Origin: Lotus japonicus
Taxonomy: Eukaryota > Streptophyta > Magnoliopsida > Fabales > Fabaceae
Length of the DNA: 64,000 bases
Assembly: GCF_012489685.1 (NCBI RefSeq)
Contig: NC_080042.1
Coordinates: forward strand, 11,360,150 to 11,424,149
Direction: 5' to 3'
Below, piece by piece: positions 33,126 to 44,664 of the stretch (the stretch's first letter is position 1; every line of letters begins with the position of its first letter). The notes beneath the pieces are model-generated. The model saw nothing but the letters and a program-made list of their open reading frames with translations. It was not told the DNA's origin and made no database searches. The position numbers and the translations under genes were made by a program.

Positions 33126-34577
33126 CCACAACACTCCCCAAGAGTACTAGAGTACTCGATGACTTCAATCATCACCATAGCTCACCTTAGTGGCTTTCCC
33201 CAATTCCGATAACTCTCCAAACCCACAACAAAGGTCGACTTTTCCCCGTCTTTCGTAAATATTTTCCCCTTTAGTTCTCCTATAACTGTTCATTTAGTAA
33301 AAACGTTTCGAATTGAATTAGTCAGGTTATGAGTTTATTTCTCAAAGTCTAAGTCTCCCAAAGTCTCTAGTTTACAAAATTCTATTCATTCTAGGTTTTC
33401 CGAAAACCAACCACCCAAAAGAAGTTTCCCGGGGAAAGTCTAAGTAAACCAATGAATCCCAACAAATGGCTAAGTCCCAAACCCCTCATTTGGACTTGCC
33501 TAGGGTTGCTCATCCAACCCGAAACATCAAAGATCACCAGATCAATGAATCTCCACTCCGAAGTCGCGTCAAAACGCACAATCCAACAAAGCACAACATC
33601 ACAACATCAGTTCATCAACACAATCAACATCAAAGTAAAGCATAAGTCGAATTGATCGACGCCTATCATGCATTCATAGCTAATATATAGTAAGTTGCCC
33701 TAACCTCGAGCTGTTCCAGCTTCGAAATCAAGGTTGTCCTCAAACAGTTGCTCTGAATATTCCAAAGTTCCTTCAACTGAACCTCGGAGAAAAACAAAGC
33801 AGAATTCAAACAAAATCGATTAGTTCGATCGCAAAACAATACATAAACGATAGACAAAGCATCAAAGCTTCAGAGTACGACAAACGGGTACGAAAGGACA
33901 AGTTTTCGAAAACGAAAAACTCCCCCCCCTTAGGAAAACCCACGGCCAAAAGGAGAAAAGGGCTTCGGCTCTTTTTCTTCGATCAAATCAGTTTACAAGG
34001 TAGTTTTAGGGTAAAACTAAGGCAAAGAAACTGTCAGAACAATTTTCGGACAATCGGGTCGAAATACGACTACGCAGGGGCATTTTGGTCCAAAATAAAG
34101 GCTCAAAACTTCAAAGTTATCAGTTCTGAAAACAGATTTGACAGCAACGATCCTCATGACGTCCGTGACAACAAATCCTAAAGGCACGAAGTCAGATTAT
34201 AGCTTTACGACAATAAAGTTTCGAAATGTGAGACAAAAAGAGTTTTGAGTCAATTTTTCAGATCCTGGACAACTGAATCGCAATCAGAGTTTACTGACAG
34301 AGGTTTTAGACTCAGGGGAACATAAGGAACATAACCCAAGCGAGAAATCAGAGAAATCGGACAATTTTAGAAAAAGCTCAAAACTTAGAGCACAGAAACG
34401 GCTTCAGAAACGCAACAGAAACAACAATCAGAGGTAGGAATCGTGTTAGTTACCTTGATACCTAGAAGTAGGGACGAACTGCACGAAGATTGGTCAAGAT
34501 TTCACGAAAATCTCTCCTCTCCCTCTCTCTCTACAATTCTCGGCCAAAATGGTGAAAATGAAGAGGATATTTGCTTT

Positions 34578-34600
34578 TTCGCCTATTTATAGGCGGGCGA
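34578..34600 (-). promoter_or_regulatory. TATA box of the solo LTR
   Basis: Minus strand CCGCCTATAAATAGGCG is a textbook TATA box inside a palindrome, about 690 bp into the LTR. It implies a U3 of about 0.7 kb and an R/U5 of about 3.3 kb. Transcription would run towards lower coordinates, through the hairpin array and the ORF. Confidence 0.7.
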
Positions 34601-36779
34601 AATCGCGGGAAAATGAAAATTTCGCGATTCCGATTTTTGCAGCACGATCACCGTGGAATTCTAAGAGAGATTCTAGCGTCAGAATTCCAGAACTCAAAAC
34701 AAATATCTAGGATTTGGGAAAAACGATATCGAAAAACTCAAAAGCGGTGTCGGTTAATCTGTCCCGAAAAACTACTTTTTGCTGTGATCGCCGAACGACA
34801 AAACTTCCTTCTGAAGAAAGATTGGAAACGTCGAAACAAGTCTGGCAACGCGGACGGAATCTTCGTTAGAAGTCCCGAATAGAAAAAGTCTTCATCCATT
34901 GCTCGAAAATAGGGTTTCGAAGCAAAGAAATTAGCGTCGGCGGACATCCGAAAAGTGAAACCTATCGTGCGTACAGTCCAGAGTTCCGAAATGAAACGCT
35001 GGTCGATGGAAAAATAAAGAGAATCTTTAAATTTTCCGAGAGTTCGAAATCTCACTCAAAACGTTGCTTTAAGAGCGAAATAGCCTATTCTGGACACGCT
35101 CGCCCTAAGGTAGGTGTGCAGACGACTCGCACTAACTCCGAAAACAACTACGCAACATTCCTCAAGCAATTCCTGAACTTTCTTCTTCATTAATCTTCCT
35201 CAAATATCAAACTCCTGTCACGCTTACACTGATTCTACGCGTGAGTCGGAAACTAGCTTGTTCTGAAAATTCAGGTCTTACATAAATTGTTAATATGCAT
35301 TGTGAGTTACTATAAGAACACGTGATATAATAAAAGACAACAATTAAAGATACCAATGAAAGCAATTAGCAATTTTAATACGTTCAAAAAAAATTAGCAA
35401 TTTTAATTAGAGATTTTATGATTGGTCAAAAATATATCCATAGAGTAAGTATTAAAGAGCACTAACCATGTTATCTCTAATTGGCTATTTATGTGGTTGA
35501 AATAATCATAGTTAAACAGATTTTTTAAATTTTATAAGCTGCAAAAAATGTGATTGGTTACTGAGTTTTTAGTGGGAAGAAAGTTTGAATTGATAATTAA
35601 TGTTATATATTTTATAGATTAAAAAAAATCAAAAATAAAATTAATTAGATGGCTTATTACACACTTACCCTTCAATAAAATTGCAAATATCAAATGAACC
35701 ATTCCAAAGTTTTCAAAAGTGGAATTAAAATTTTCTTTTTGAATTATTTTATTCTTGGAAAAATGCTTGAAACCTATCTTAGTAATTGCCAAGTGTCAAA
35801 ACTAACCATCTTTTAGGTTCTCTTTTATATACTATTTAGATTTAGATGAGTCTTGATAAAATCTTCCTAGGAAAAACTCAAATGAGATAAAAACCTAAGG
35901 TAAGAAAAAGAGTACCACCACACTCTCTATGTCCTTTGAAATAAAACATCAATCCTCAAAGAATACAATCATAAGCCAGAAAATAAATAACCATTACACA
36001 ATAGCTTGACCTCCACTATTTGCCTCCTTGTATCCACGAATAACACAACCAGTAGCAAGCCTCAATGCTTCTTAATACTTTATATCCCAAAATAACATCT
36101 TCGACCAAGCATTTACTAACTGAAAAAGAAGAGATACATAGAGTCAATATAAGATTTCTGTACTAACTTGCACAATTATTTGAATGCATTGAACAAAATA
36201 TTATTAATGTTGTAAGAGAAAAATGTAGCAAAGAAAACCTACTATCTCTTGCTTCATACTTCTGCTTTGTTTAAGCATCAACCCCAGTACAATTAAACTT
36301 CAGAACATCCTTGATCTTTGTGTGTTCTTAGATCTACATATTGTGGCCAAACCCTTTCAAAAATTTGTTCCTACAGATAAGCACAGAAAGCTCTTGAAAT
36401 AAGAAAAGTTAATTAGAAAGAGGTCTAATAGATTAGAGGAAGGGTCAAATGGGAGTAATATTGAAAATAACATGCAAAAAAAATAAAACAAAGCTCAAAC
36501 CAAAATTCATAGACAATACTTCTGTTAGCAAATAAGTTTTACTCCCTCAAAACATCTTTTTTCCAAACTAAGGGGATGTATTATGGAAATGGACCTCAAC
36601 ATTCATTTGAAGTTTAATTTAACAATTATAAGCACCAATATTACATCCATTAAGCAATGTAACATGAAAATACTTGGACAATAGTGAATAAATCAATAAG
36701 TAGGAGAAGGAAACAATCTTCCTGCAAGCACAACATTGCCATACTCATTTGGTCGGTCCTGCAGACGAAATACAATAAA

Positions 36780-37020
36780 ATCTCACATTGACACCCTTTG
36801 GCGTTTACGTTGACTATTAGGATCAAAGTTCTCTCTCAATGGAATATTCTCTATCCAACCATCTTCGCTGTAGGGAAACATCAAAGGGTATTGAAGAGGC
36901 ATGAAATGGGGATGAGTCTCATGAAGTCTTGTAAGACCACCACTGTGACTGTTAACAACGATATCTCTTCCAACCTCCAAATTTGCAAAATCTCCAGATG
37001 TATACGAACGGTAGCTTGAA
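36780..37020 (-). pseudogene. Helitron helicase-like N-terminal domain fragment
   Basis: Minus strand reads YRSYTSGDFANLEVGRDIVV, then GGLTRLHETHPHFMPLQYP, LMFPYSEDGW, which is the core of the Helitron_like_N domain (PF14214-type) found in plant Helitron Rep/helicase proteins. Only about 75 residues remain before a stop. The rest of the Rep and helicase is absent. Confidence 0.8.
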
Positions 37021-37334
37021 TTTTGAACCCTAAGGATTTAGAAAAAAAATATATAGCAATCAGAGAGATACATAACATGTCAATTTCTTTAAATTAAAAA
37101 TTTATAAAATCCAAGAGCAACAAACAATTCAATGATTTACATTTTAAATTAGGAAATCCGTAAAAATCAAATTAAAAGCTTATCAAGAATGAAATAATCA
37201 AGGAGAGGATATTGGTCATACTACATATTGGTTCATATATGATAAACAACTAAATTACGAAAAAAAGAAGATATATGGATCATATTTCATATTGGTTCAA
37301 ATATCATTAATATGAAAAAAAAATATCGATAAAA

Positions 37335-37480
37335 ATACCTGATCATCCATCAATATCATCTCTATTCCGGTTACTTGTTCTCCACTAAATGCACCATAGC
37401 CTAATAACCCTGGTAAGAACATTCCAATTATCCCTGATTGGATTGAGGATGACAATCTTATCATAAACATGAGTCATTGT
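37335..37480 (-). pseudogene. RPA-like OB-fold (DUF223) fragment
   Basis: Minus strand reads YDKIVILNPIRDNWNVLTRV, IRLW, then after a frame break GEQVTGIEMILMDDQ, and stops at a donor-like GTATTTTTATC. This matches the first OB fold of the RPA1-like proteins often carried by plant Helitrons (PF02721-type). The one-base frame break and missing remainder make it a relic. Confidence 0.7.
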
Positions 37481-38339
37481 AAGAGGGAAAACTAAACAAC
37501 TGAAATAAGAAGAGAGGATTCAGAAAGGGATTCGTTTGATTTGAGATGTAAAGTTGTTGAGGTATTTATAGGAGAAATAGATGATTGTATCCGAAAATTT
37601 ATTTCCAATAATTAAAGAAGTATTGGGAACATTGATAAATAATGAATATGATGTATTACTCCCAAGATAATTGTGGACGGCAGCTTACCCAAAAATTCTT
37701 AAAATCTTGATATTTCATTTTTTTATTGGTCATAATGGGTGGTTGAAATTTGCATTAGTTTTTAAACAATTGGAAAATAGAAGATATAAAGGTTTTCAAA
37801 GTTTCACACGTAAAAAGAAAAAAAAAGTTTTGCAATGTATTAAAGACATTTTGAAGAGCACCAAAAACAAGTTTAATCTAATTGGCTATTGTTGTGGTGG
37901 AATTAGTCATAAATAATAATAAAAAAATAAAATTTGAAATGAGTCAAAACTTTGAAGATGAAGTTAATGGGATGAAAGTTTGAAATCAAAATTAATGTTA
38001 GCCATTTTTGAGATTAAAAAAATTAAAAAATAAAAAATGATTGGTCAAGATTTTGGTAGTGGAAGACAAATTGTGGTTAGTCATTAATATGAGATATAAT
38101 TTAATTTAAAAAAAATCAAAATTAAAATAAATTAGGTGAGCTATTACATGCTTACCCTTAAATAAAATTGAAATTATCAAGTAAGCCACTTGCAAGTTTC
38201 CAAAAGTGGTAATAATATTTTATTTTTTATTTTTTTTAATCTTCCAAAAAAAGCTGAAACCTCTTTCAATGTATGCCAAGTGTCAAAACTTGTCATCTTT
38301 TAGGTTCTCTTTTATATGCTATTTAGATTAATTTTTTAT

Positions 38340-38830
38340 TTCGATTTTTTATTTTTTGTTAATAAAAAGATTTTTAATGATTTTTTTTTCATCAGTAAAC
38401 AACAAGACAAAAAAAAAAACCAAAGAACACGAAGATAGTCTCTCAACAAGAAAGGCTCTAACTCAATAGGTGTGGAACGTCCAAAACGGTGATTCGTAAA
38501 AATGAGGAGCAAGCACCCAAACACATAAGCCAATCCACAACTAAATTGTATTCACGATGAATCCTATGAATAGAATTGTTCAATCTTCATGAATCAAATC
38601 CCTGATATCACATATGATAAGAAAAAATATGTCCCACTATCATCCTCTAGAGCCATCAGAAGGCTGGCACAATCAACTTTACACAGGATGTGTATGCAAC
38701 CCCCAATCTAAGCTAACTTCAATCCGCCTCTCATGGCCATTGCCTCCTCGAGTAGAGGATTACCACCACAACCAAAAGACAAAAATCCAAACTTCCACTT
38801 GCCCTCATTATCTCTAACCCGACTACCACT
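38340..38830 (-). pseudogene. LINE RNase H relic
   Basis: Minus strand around 38460-38600 reads ICDIRDLIHED and IHREYNLVVDWLMCLGA, then RITVLDVP and PIELEPFLLRDYLRVL, in two frames. These are the C-terminal motifs of plant LINE-type RNase H (H-x-RE-N-x2-x-DWL). Several frame breaks. Confidence 0.75.
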
Positions 38831-39069
38831 ACTTATACAGTTTTTCTATTCTCAAAAACTCTCATCTGTATTGAGTTTATCCAACCAACAAGAGGAGGTG
38901 ACCAAGAGAAAGCCAAACAACCAGACACTTGCAACTCGAGTCCAGAGTTGAGTCCAAGAATATCGTAAACTCATCATGGTCGTGACAAATGCAAATAGAG
39001 CACATTGTTCCTCCACTTCCACCCCGCATAAGCAAGCTTTGAACTTCACTCCATTATGATTTATCAAAA

Positions 39070-41385
39070 TTTAATTGTATTTTATGCTAATTTTTTAAGA
39101 ATTAAAATAACTCATTGAAATTGAAGATAGTAAAAAAATGTTATTTGGGGGGCCAGCCCCACCATGTTACCAAAAAAAAAATGTTATTTGAATAATTATT
39201 TAAAAAAAAGTAGGAATTCTTAGCAAAACAAATTTTTTGGGAAGACATTTTACTCCTTTTCTGTTGGGGTCTTTGTCTTTTGATTTCCAAGTTGCAACAA
39301 TAAGATCTTAATAATAATTAATTTGTCTAATAACGCACGTGATAGCAGGACACAAATATGAAAGCAAGGAGCATGGTGAGTGAGCTTTGCCATTCATTTT
39401 TATTTTCTGCACACATCTCGGTTTCTAACTCTGACATCCTCACAAGGCATAATAAAGCGAACAACGCTGAGGAAACTGAAACCCTAACCCAAATTTGAGA
39501 ATCGTACAAGATCTCAGGGTGGGACGAGGGAGCTGGCGTGTACTGCAATTGATGAATCAAGCATGAATGGGGAAATTGCAATTAGTAATTTAGGCTTTCT
39601 TTTCTGTTGTGTTTTTGTAGTTTTATGCTGTGTCTTATGTTAGTTTACATAAAAGCTTTCAAAGGGTTGTGGAGGTAGTTAATTATGTGTAATACTTGCT
39701 TCTGTGGAAGTGTGGGTCGTAACTTGTCCAAAGAACCAAAAAATTGTGCACTCACTCATGAATTGTTTCCTTATTGGATTTATGACATCATTCATTTTTC
39801 ATACTATTTGGATAGAAATGATGTTGACTGTTCACTTGTTGAGTGCATGTTATTCCTGAAGGGCTTTTATTCCCAGCTTGAATTCTGTTATGAAAACAGT
39901 GGAGACAGAGACAAATTGGAGTCAAAACACATGGACTTATTTTCTTGAACTTCTATCAATAACTCTATATTAAATTAATTGACTATGCATATTTTGTAAG
40001 TTTTATCCAATCTGTTTTAGTTCTATCCTGAAATTTGCCTTGTCAGATTTTCATATTACGTGTTAATTTCCATGATTGTATCGCTCTTTACCAAACTAAA
40101 CATCTTCTTAAGCCTCAAGTATACGAATCTCACTTTGCTTTCACTTTTTTTTTAGCTGGTTATGTGCTATGTTTCTTATGCTTTTTATATTTTCTTAACT
40201 CAGTAGTTCCTAGTGGTTCACTTTTCTACTTGGCAAGACTGTATGATAAAATGAAGCCTAACAGTTATCCTTCCGCTGGAAATCCTGAATAGAATTAGGC
40301 CTCATACTCAGATGCGTTCCCCCCTGCCCCCAATACAGTCCAAGCGTGACACAAATTCCAATAAAACTGATAAAAAAATTGAAGATTCATGCAGTACTTG
40401 CGAGGTGAAATCAGATGATGAGGTGAAACCAAGGTCTGTAACGGGTGGGACACCATAGTTCTTCATGCTATGAAGCCCTTCTAAACAAGGTGCAAAGCTA
40501 ATCATGCCATTGTTCTTTCTTCTAATTTGACTTAATTTGGTTATGACACAAATGATAAGGTATTGTTCATTCAATATGGCAGCCACTGATACAGGGTAAA
40601 CAATGGAGATAGCTTCATGGGCTTATGAACTTACTTCCTCCTTCAGCATGCGTAATATGAAGAGGCCAAATGTGAGTTTAGATACCTTATATAGGCTGTA
40701 TGGTATGTACCATTTGCCCAAAACTGATAGTATTCAACATTCTATCAATCCTATCAATACCTGTTTCTAAGGTGGCTCAAGATGTTAAAATTAATAAAAG
40801 TAGAAAGACCATGTAAGTTTATTGTATTTCTATGAATCCCGAGTGCATCCTTTGCATGATAATGTTGGAAACTTGTTAATGTAAATGAAGGAGGCATCAG
40901 CCTTGTGCATATGTATTAAGTCTCATGTAAATGACAACATTTTACTTTATATTAATATGATGGTTAAAGGTTGAGATTATATGGTCCTGATGGGTTCAAG
41001 TAATTATATTGTTATATTCATCATTGAATTTGTCACATTACAAATTACTGAATTAATATAATAGTAGAAAGTCTGTTTGATTTTTATGTACCTATTCAAA
41101 TGCAACTGGGCTAATTTCTCTTTTTTTTTTTACCTTTTGCCCGGGGCATGTGTTATAGCTCAACTACAATTTTATTATAGTGACTTATATATTGCGACTT
41201 AAAAAGAAAACTTAATTTGAAGCCAATTGGGAGGGTGTGAGCTTCCGGAGCAGAGGTCTCAGCCATTTACAATGCCATGTTGTTCTGTTTTCAGTTTCAG
41301 GTTAAAAAATGTCACCTTTTAAAGTGACTCGACACTTGAAGTGGGGTGGTCTATTCATGATACTAAATGATTGCCATTCGAAGCT
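39070..41385. other. intergenic, unclassified
   Basis: Contains medium-length plus-strand frames at 39685-39948 (87 codons, Cys-rich start) and 40035-40292 (85 codons, with a hydrophobic stretch), and a minus frame at 40308-40586. None matches a family I recognise and none has convincing splice context, so I do not call genes. They could be exons of a decayed host gene. Confidence 0.35.
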
Positions 41386-41389
41386 TCTC

Positions 41390-41524
41390 AATATGTAAAA
41401 TTTGATTGATTAATTGTGTGGGGTTTCTCATGTATTTAGAGAAAAGAACTATTTTGCGGATGCCTTAGCAAAATCTTTTTGTAGTAGGAAGGATGACCGT
41501 TGGGCATTCTTTGGCAACTGTTGA
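41390..41524 (+). pseudogene. LINE RNase H C-terminal relic
   Basis: Plus strand reads SHVFREKNYFADALAKSFCS, then WAFFGNC and a stop. The H-x-FRE-N-x-x-ADALAK motif is the end of a LINE RNase H domain. Followed by about 290 bp of untranslated sequence with a run of 13 G near 41744 and the AATTTAATAAA segment in which the next element inserted. Confidence 0.75.
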
Positions 41525-41815
41525 GGTGGAAAAGAAATGTTAAGAGTTGTTCTGTGAATTGGAAAGTTACTGCAGTTTGTGGATCTTCTTTCTGGGTGCA
41601 TCAGCTCAACAGATTTCAAGGATGCAATGAATCTATGTGCTGTAATATTGATTGCTCTGATTTGGTTCATCATTGATTTATTCTTAGGCTGAGAAGGGTA
41701 TGTATTGGGAATGAGCTTTTTTTGTAATATATATGCAGTATTGGGGGGGGGGGGTAATGTAATCACTTTTCCTTGTGACGGTTGTGCTTATGACATATTA
41801 TTCCAATTTAATAAA

Positions 41816-43751
41816 TGATGCGGCGGAAGTCGTACTAGGATTGCAAGCGCAAATTCTAAAAAGAAGGTTTCTGGAATCCACCAGAAAGGGAGTTAGCCAG
41901 CGCTAAAATCCTAGAAAATACTAGAAAATACACTGGAATCCACCAGAGAAGAAGAGAAAACTCTTGAATTTTATTATCAATCAAAAACTGAATAGGCTAT
42001 TGCCTTACAAGTGCTTAAATAGGAAAATAAAATATCCTAATAGAAAAATAAATAATATCCTAAAAGATCCTAATTGAAAATAAAAGATTCTAATTGTAAA
42101 TAAATAAGTTTCTAACCAAAAATAAATATGATCCTAAAAGATTCTAATTGAAACAGAATAGATTCGGAATAGATCCTAAATATATTTAAAAATACTAAAA
42201 ATAATAAATTTCTAATTAATCTGCTCCTGCATCAGGCTCCTCTTCTTGTGAAGAACTCGACCCCGAGTTCTAACGTAACAAAAAAAAACAAAGGAGGCAT
42301 CTGTTCGGAACTCATGAACGATATTAAGAATGTCAGGGTCAAATACCCAAATTTGTGTAGAACTATCTGATGCCCGCATGAATGCGTCATAACCAAGTGC
42401 CTCTGATGTCTTTACATTCTCCTCTTCTTCCAAAGAACTTGACCACAAGTTCTCTTCTAAATAAAAGGCTTCAATATGCAAACCAACCAAACGAACAACA
42501 TCATTACTACAACTCCGAACTCTTTTTTCATCATCTCCTTCAACAAATATCTCATGAGCACCATCACTATCTTTAATCAATCCTAACCTCTCCAGTTTCT
42601 CCAAAATAACCTTGGGGGCTTTTGAATTATAGGGGATAGTGCTTTGTACTCCTGTAGGAAGCGGAGTTGAAGATTTGAATGTAAGAAACTCTGAGGACTT
42701 CATGTGGCCTACGTTTTCATCTTTTGTAACGTCAACTTCCCCTGGTTTCTGCGCAGATGGAACCAAATCACCCACCAACGCTTTTGCCTCATCTTCCATG
42801 CCAACAATAGAGGATGGCGCAAATGAAATTTGAGAATCTGATTCCCAAGAAGTTGTGTGCACTGCAGGTGGACATGAATTTGATGTGAATTTTGGTAGGG
42901 GTTGTGGCAAGGAAATTGGATCTGCAGTCAGTGATATGTTGGGATAAGGATTGATAAGGTTGGATGTAGCAGGTTGGGGGTGTGGAGTTTCGGTGGTTTT
43001 AGAGGTTGGGTACTGAACTTGGTAATAAGGTTGAGATACCGATGGTGAAGGTAAGGATTGGGAAGGTAAGTATATAGCGGAACGATTGTTGTTGTTGTCG
43101 TCGCGCGGAAACCTATGTGGTTTCCCTCTCCTGTCTTGCCGGTTCCGATTCACGTTGTAGGTGTTGTTGATCTGCGCTGTTATAGCCGCCGTGAACGTCG
43201 CCATCTGTTGCGTCATAGCATTGAGGGCCGCGGTAAAAGCCGCGGTAACATCCTTCAGGTCTGCTTTGGTTGCTGTTTGATCTTCCATGATTGATCAAGC
43301 TACGAAAAGAGACAGGAGAAACCTGCTCTGATACCACTTGATGCGGCGGAAGTCGTACTAGGATTGCAAGCGCAAATCCTAAAAAGAAGGTTTCTTGAAT
43401 CCACCAGAAAGGGAGTTAGCCACCGCTAAAACCCTAGAAAATACTAGAAAATACACTGGAATCCACCAGAGAAGAAGAGAAAAATCTTGAATTTTATTAT
43501 CAATCAAAAACTGAATAGGCTATTGCCTTACAAGTGCTTAAATAGGAAAAGAAAATATCCTAATAGAAAAATAAATAATATCCTAAAAGATCCTAATTGA
43601 AAATAAAAGATCCTAATTGCAAATAAATAAGTTCCTAACCAAAAATAAATATGATCCTAAAAGATTCAAATTGAAACAATTCGGAATAGATCCTAAATAT
43701 ATTTAAAAATACTAAAAATAATAAATTCCTAATTAATCTGCTCCTGCATCA
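41816..43751 (-). mobile_element. complete non-autonomous LTR retrotransposon with one gag-like ORF (TR-GAG-like)
   Basis: Two LTRs, 41816-42234 and 43339-43751, differ by about a dozen substitutions and one 6-bp gap, so insertion is fairly recent. The whole is flanked by the perfect 5-bp duplication ATAAA (41811-41815 and 43752-43756). On the minus strand the first LTR (43751-43339) ends GCATCA and is followed by AG and the initiator-Met primer site TGGTATCAGAGC. Just before the second LTR is a purine-rich AAGAAGAGGAGCC. Internal DNA is only about 1.1 kb with a single ORF. No protease, RT or integrase, so it must borrow enzymes from another element. Confidence 0.92.
42212..43288 (-). CDS. 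gag-like protein of the TR-GAG-like element, 358 aa
   Basis: An open frame filling the element; the last few codons run into the second LTR. Start MEDQTATKADLKDVTAAF gives an Ala/Thr/Gln-rich helix (residues 1-45), then a basic Arg/Asn patch (RNRQDRRGKPHRFPRDDNNN) and a Pro/Ser/Thr-rich linker (70-150). The C-terminal half is mixed and acidic, ending RTRGRVLHKKRS. The amphipathic N-terminus plus basic patch fit a reduced gag, but I see no zinc knuckle and no certain Retrotrans_gag motif. The identification rests mainly on position. Intact frame. Confidence 0.7.
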   Translation of the reverse strand: MEDQTATKADLKDVTAAFTAALNAMTQQMATFTAAITAQINNTYNVNRNRQDRRGKPHRFPRDDNNNNRSAIYLPSQSLPSPSVSQPYYQVQYPTSKTTETPHPQPATSNLINPYPNISLTADPISLPQPLPKFTSNSCPPAVHTTSWESDSQISFAPSSIVGMEDEAKALVGDLVPSAQKPGEVDVTKDENVGHMKSSEFLTFKSSTPLPTGVQSTIPYNSKAPKVILEKLERLGLIKDSDGAHEIFVEGDDEKRVRSCSNDVVRLVGLHIEAFYLEENLWSSSLEEEENVKTSEALGYDAFMRASDSSTQIWVFDPDILNIVHEFRTDASFVFFCYVRTRGRVLHKKRSLMQEQIN

Positions 43752-44090
43752 ATAAAGCTTGACTCATAAAAAGATAAGAAATGTAAAAATTTATGCTTAT
43801 TTATCTATATACTTAATCAATCACTTAACTCCCAAATGGCTCCAAGAGACATTAGATCCAATGGCAATTAGTTTGATAGCTGAACTGGAACACTCAATAC
43901 AGTTAGTGTTTAAAATTAGTGTTGAAGATTACATTTTTAGTTTTAATTCAATAAATTAAGTTATATTTATATTTGTTAGTCATGTCTTATGAGTTTTGAA
44001 AGACATATTTGCTGATGAACTCTATTATCTAAAGGTGAAATTTGCACTTTTGGAATGCAACATATTCTTGAAGAACATTAGCAAGGTTAG

Positions 44091-44663
44091 TGATAAGAAC
44101 CTTGGGAAAACCACACCACAAAAGCTAGCTGTTGTAGTTGGAGAGCCCAAGGCCTTATAAACCCTACATTAGAATCTCATACTTCCAATGTGGGACTCTA
44201 GTCCCATACCTTGCAATGGGGTCCTAACATCCCACCACGCTCCGCAGCCCCGACGCCCACGCGGGCTGGCTGTGCACTAGCCCCACGACTAGTCCCGGGC
44301 AAACACTGCAATGTCAGCGTCACCACCCGCGCCGCTCGTTTGCAGCTCAGAGACATGGTAGAAGGCTCTGATACCATTGATAGGAACCTTGGGAGAACCA
44401 CACCACAAAAGCTAGCTGTTGTAGTTGGAGAGCCTAAGGCCTTATAAACCCCACATTAGAATCTCATACTTCCAATGTGGTACTCAAGTCCCACACCTTG
44501 CAATGGGGTCCTAACATCCCACTACGCTCCGCAGCCCCGGCGCCCACGCGGGCTGGCTGTGCACTAGCCCCTTGACTAGTCCCGGGCGAACACTGCAATG
44601 CCGACGTCACCACCCGCGCTGCTCGTTTACAGCTCAGAGACATGGTGGAAGGGTCTGATACCA
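44091..44663 (-). mobile_element. tandem TRIM elements (LTR-internal-LTR-internal)
   Basis: Two repeats of about 287 bp. Each has a 139-bp LTR (44091-44229, 44378-44516; minus strand TGTTAGGACC ... GGTTCYTATCA), a GC-rich internal part of about 147 bp, and an initiator-Met primer site (TGGTATCAGAGC; in the second copy TGGTATCAGACC) one base from the LTR. A purine tract GTGGTGGGA precedes the LTR start. TRIMs are short non-coding LTR elements and often form such tandem arrays. A third LTR of the family lies at 50839-50945, on the far side of the chromovirus. Confidence 0.85.
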
Positions 44664-44664
44664 A

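Larger units (their letters stand above)
31273..35282 (-). mobile_element. 4.0-kb solo LTR of a Tekay/Del-like chromovirus
   Basis: Read on the minus strand the unit starts TGTAAGACCTGAATTTTC (35282) and ends CGGGGTGTTACA (31273). It is flanked by a perfect 5-bp duplication TAAAT (31268-31272 and 35283-35287). No second LTR, primer-binding site or pol sequence occurs inside, so a solo LTR is the simplest reading. Very long LTRs with these ends are typical of Tekay/Del chromoviruses (family knowledge). It contains a TATA box near 34590, a splice-donor-like CAAGGTAACT near 34450, two hairpin-rich tandem arrays (32646-32889, 32975-33125) and a 233-aa ORF. Confidence 0.8.
35390..38335 (-). mobile_element. 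Helitron remnant(s) with duplicated terminal regions
   Basis: Two similar blocks of about 400-470 bp (about 35450-35845 and 37855-38332) end in the same phrase, TCTTTTAGGTTCTCTTTTATA followed by CTATTTAGATT. Read on the minus strand these give TCTAAATAGTATATAAAAGAG, the usual look of a Helitron 5' terminus (TC start, TATAAA-like run). Between them lie fragments of the Helitron N-terminal helicase-associated domain and an RPA-like OB fold. I could not fix the 3' CTRR hairpin end. Confidence 0.55.

Noticed and set aside
39685..40292. Two plus-strand frames (87 and 85 codons) as exons of one gene
   Set aside because: No family similarity that I recognise and no consistent splice phase between them.
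42212..43288. A host gene with a retroposed origin
   Set aside because: The ORF is enclosed by two similar LTRs, a primer site, a purine tract and a perfect target duplication, so it belongs to the retroelement.
44211..44664. Short frames in both strands over the GC-rich TRIM internal regions
   Set aside because: The two tandem copies break these frames differently and TRIM internal regions are non-coding.
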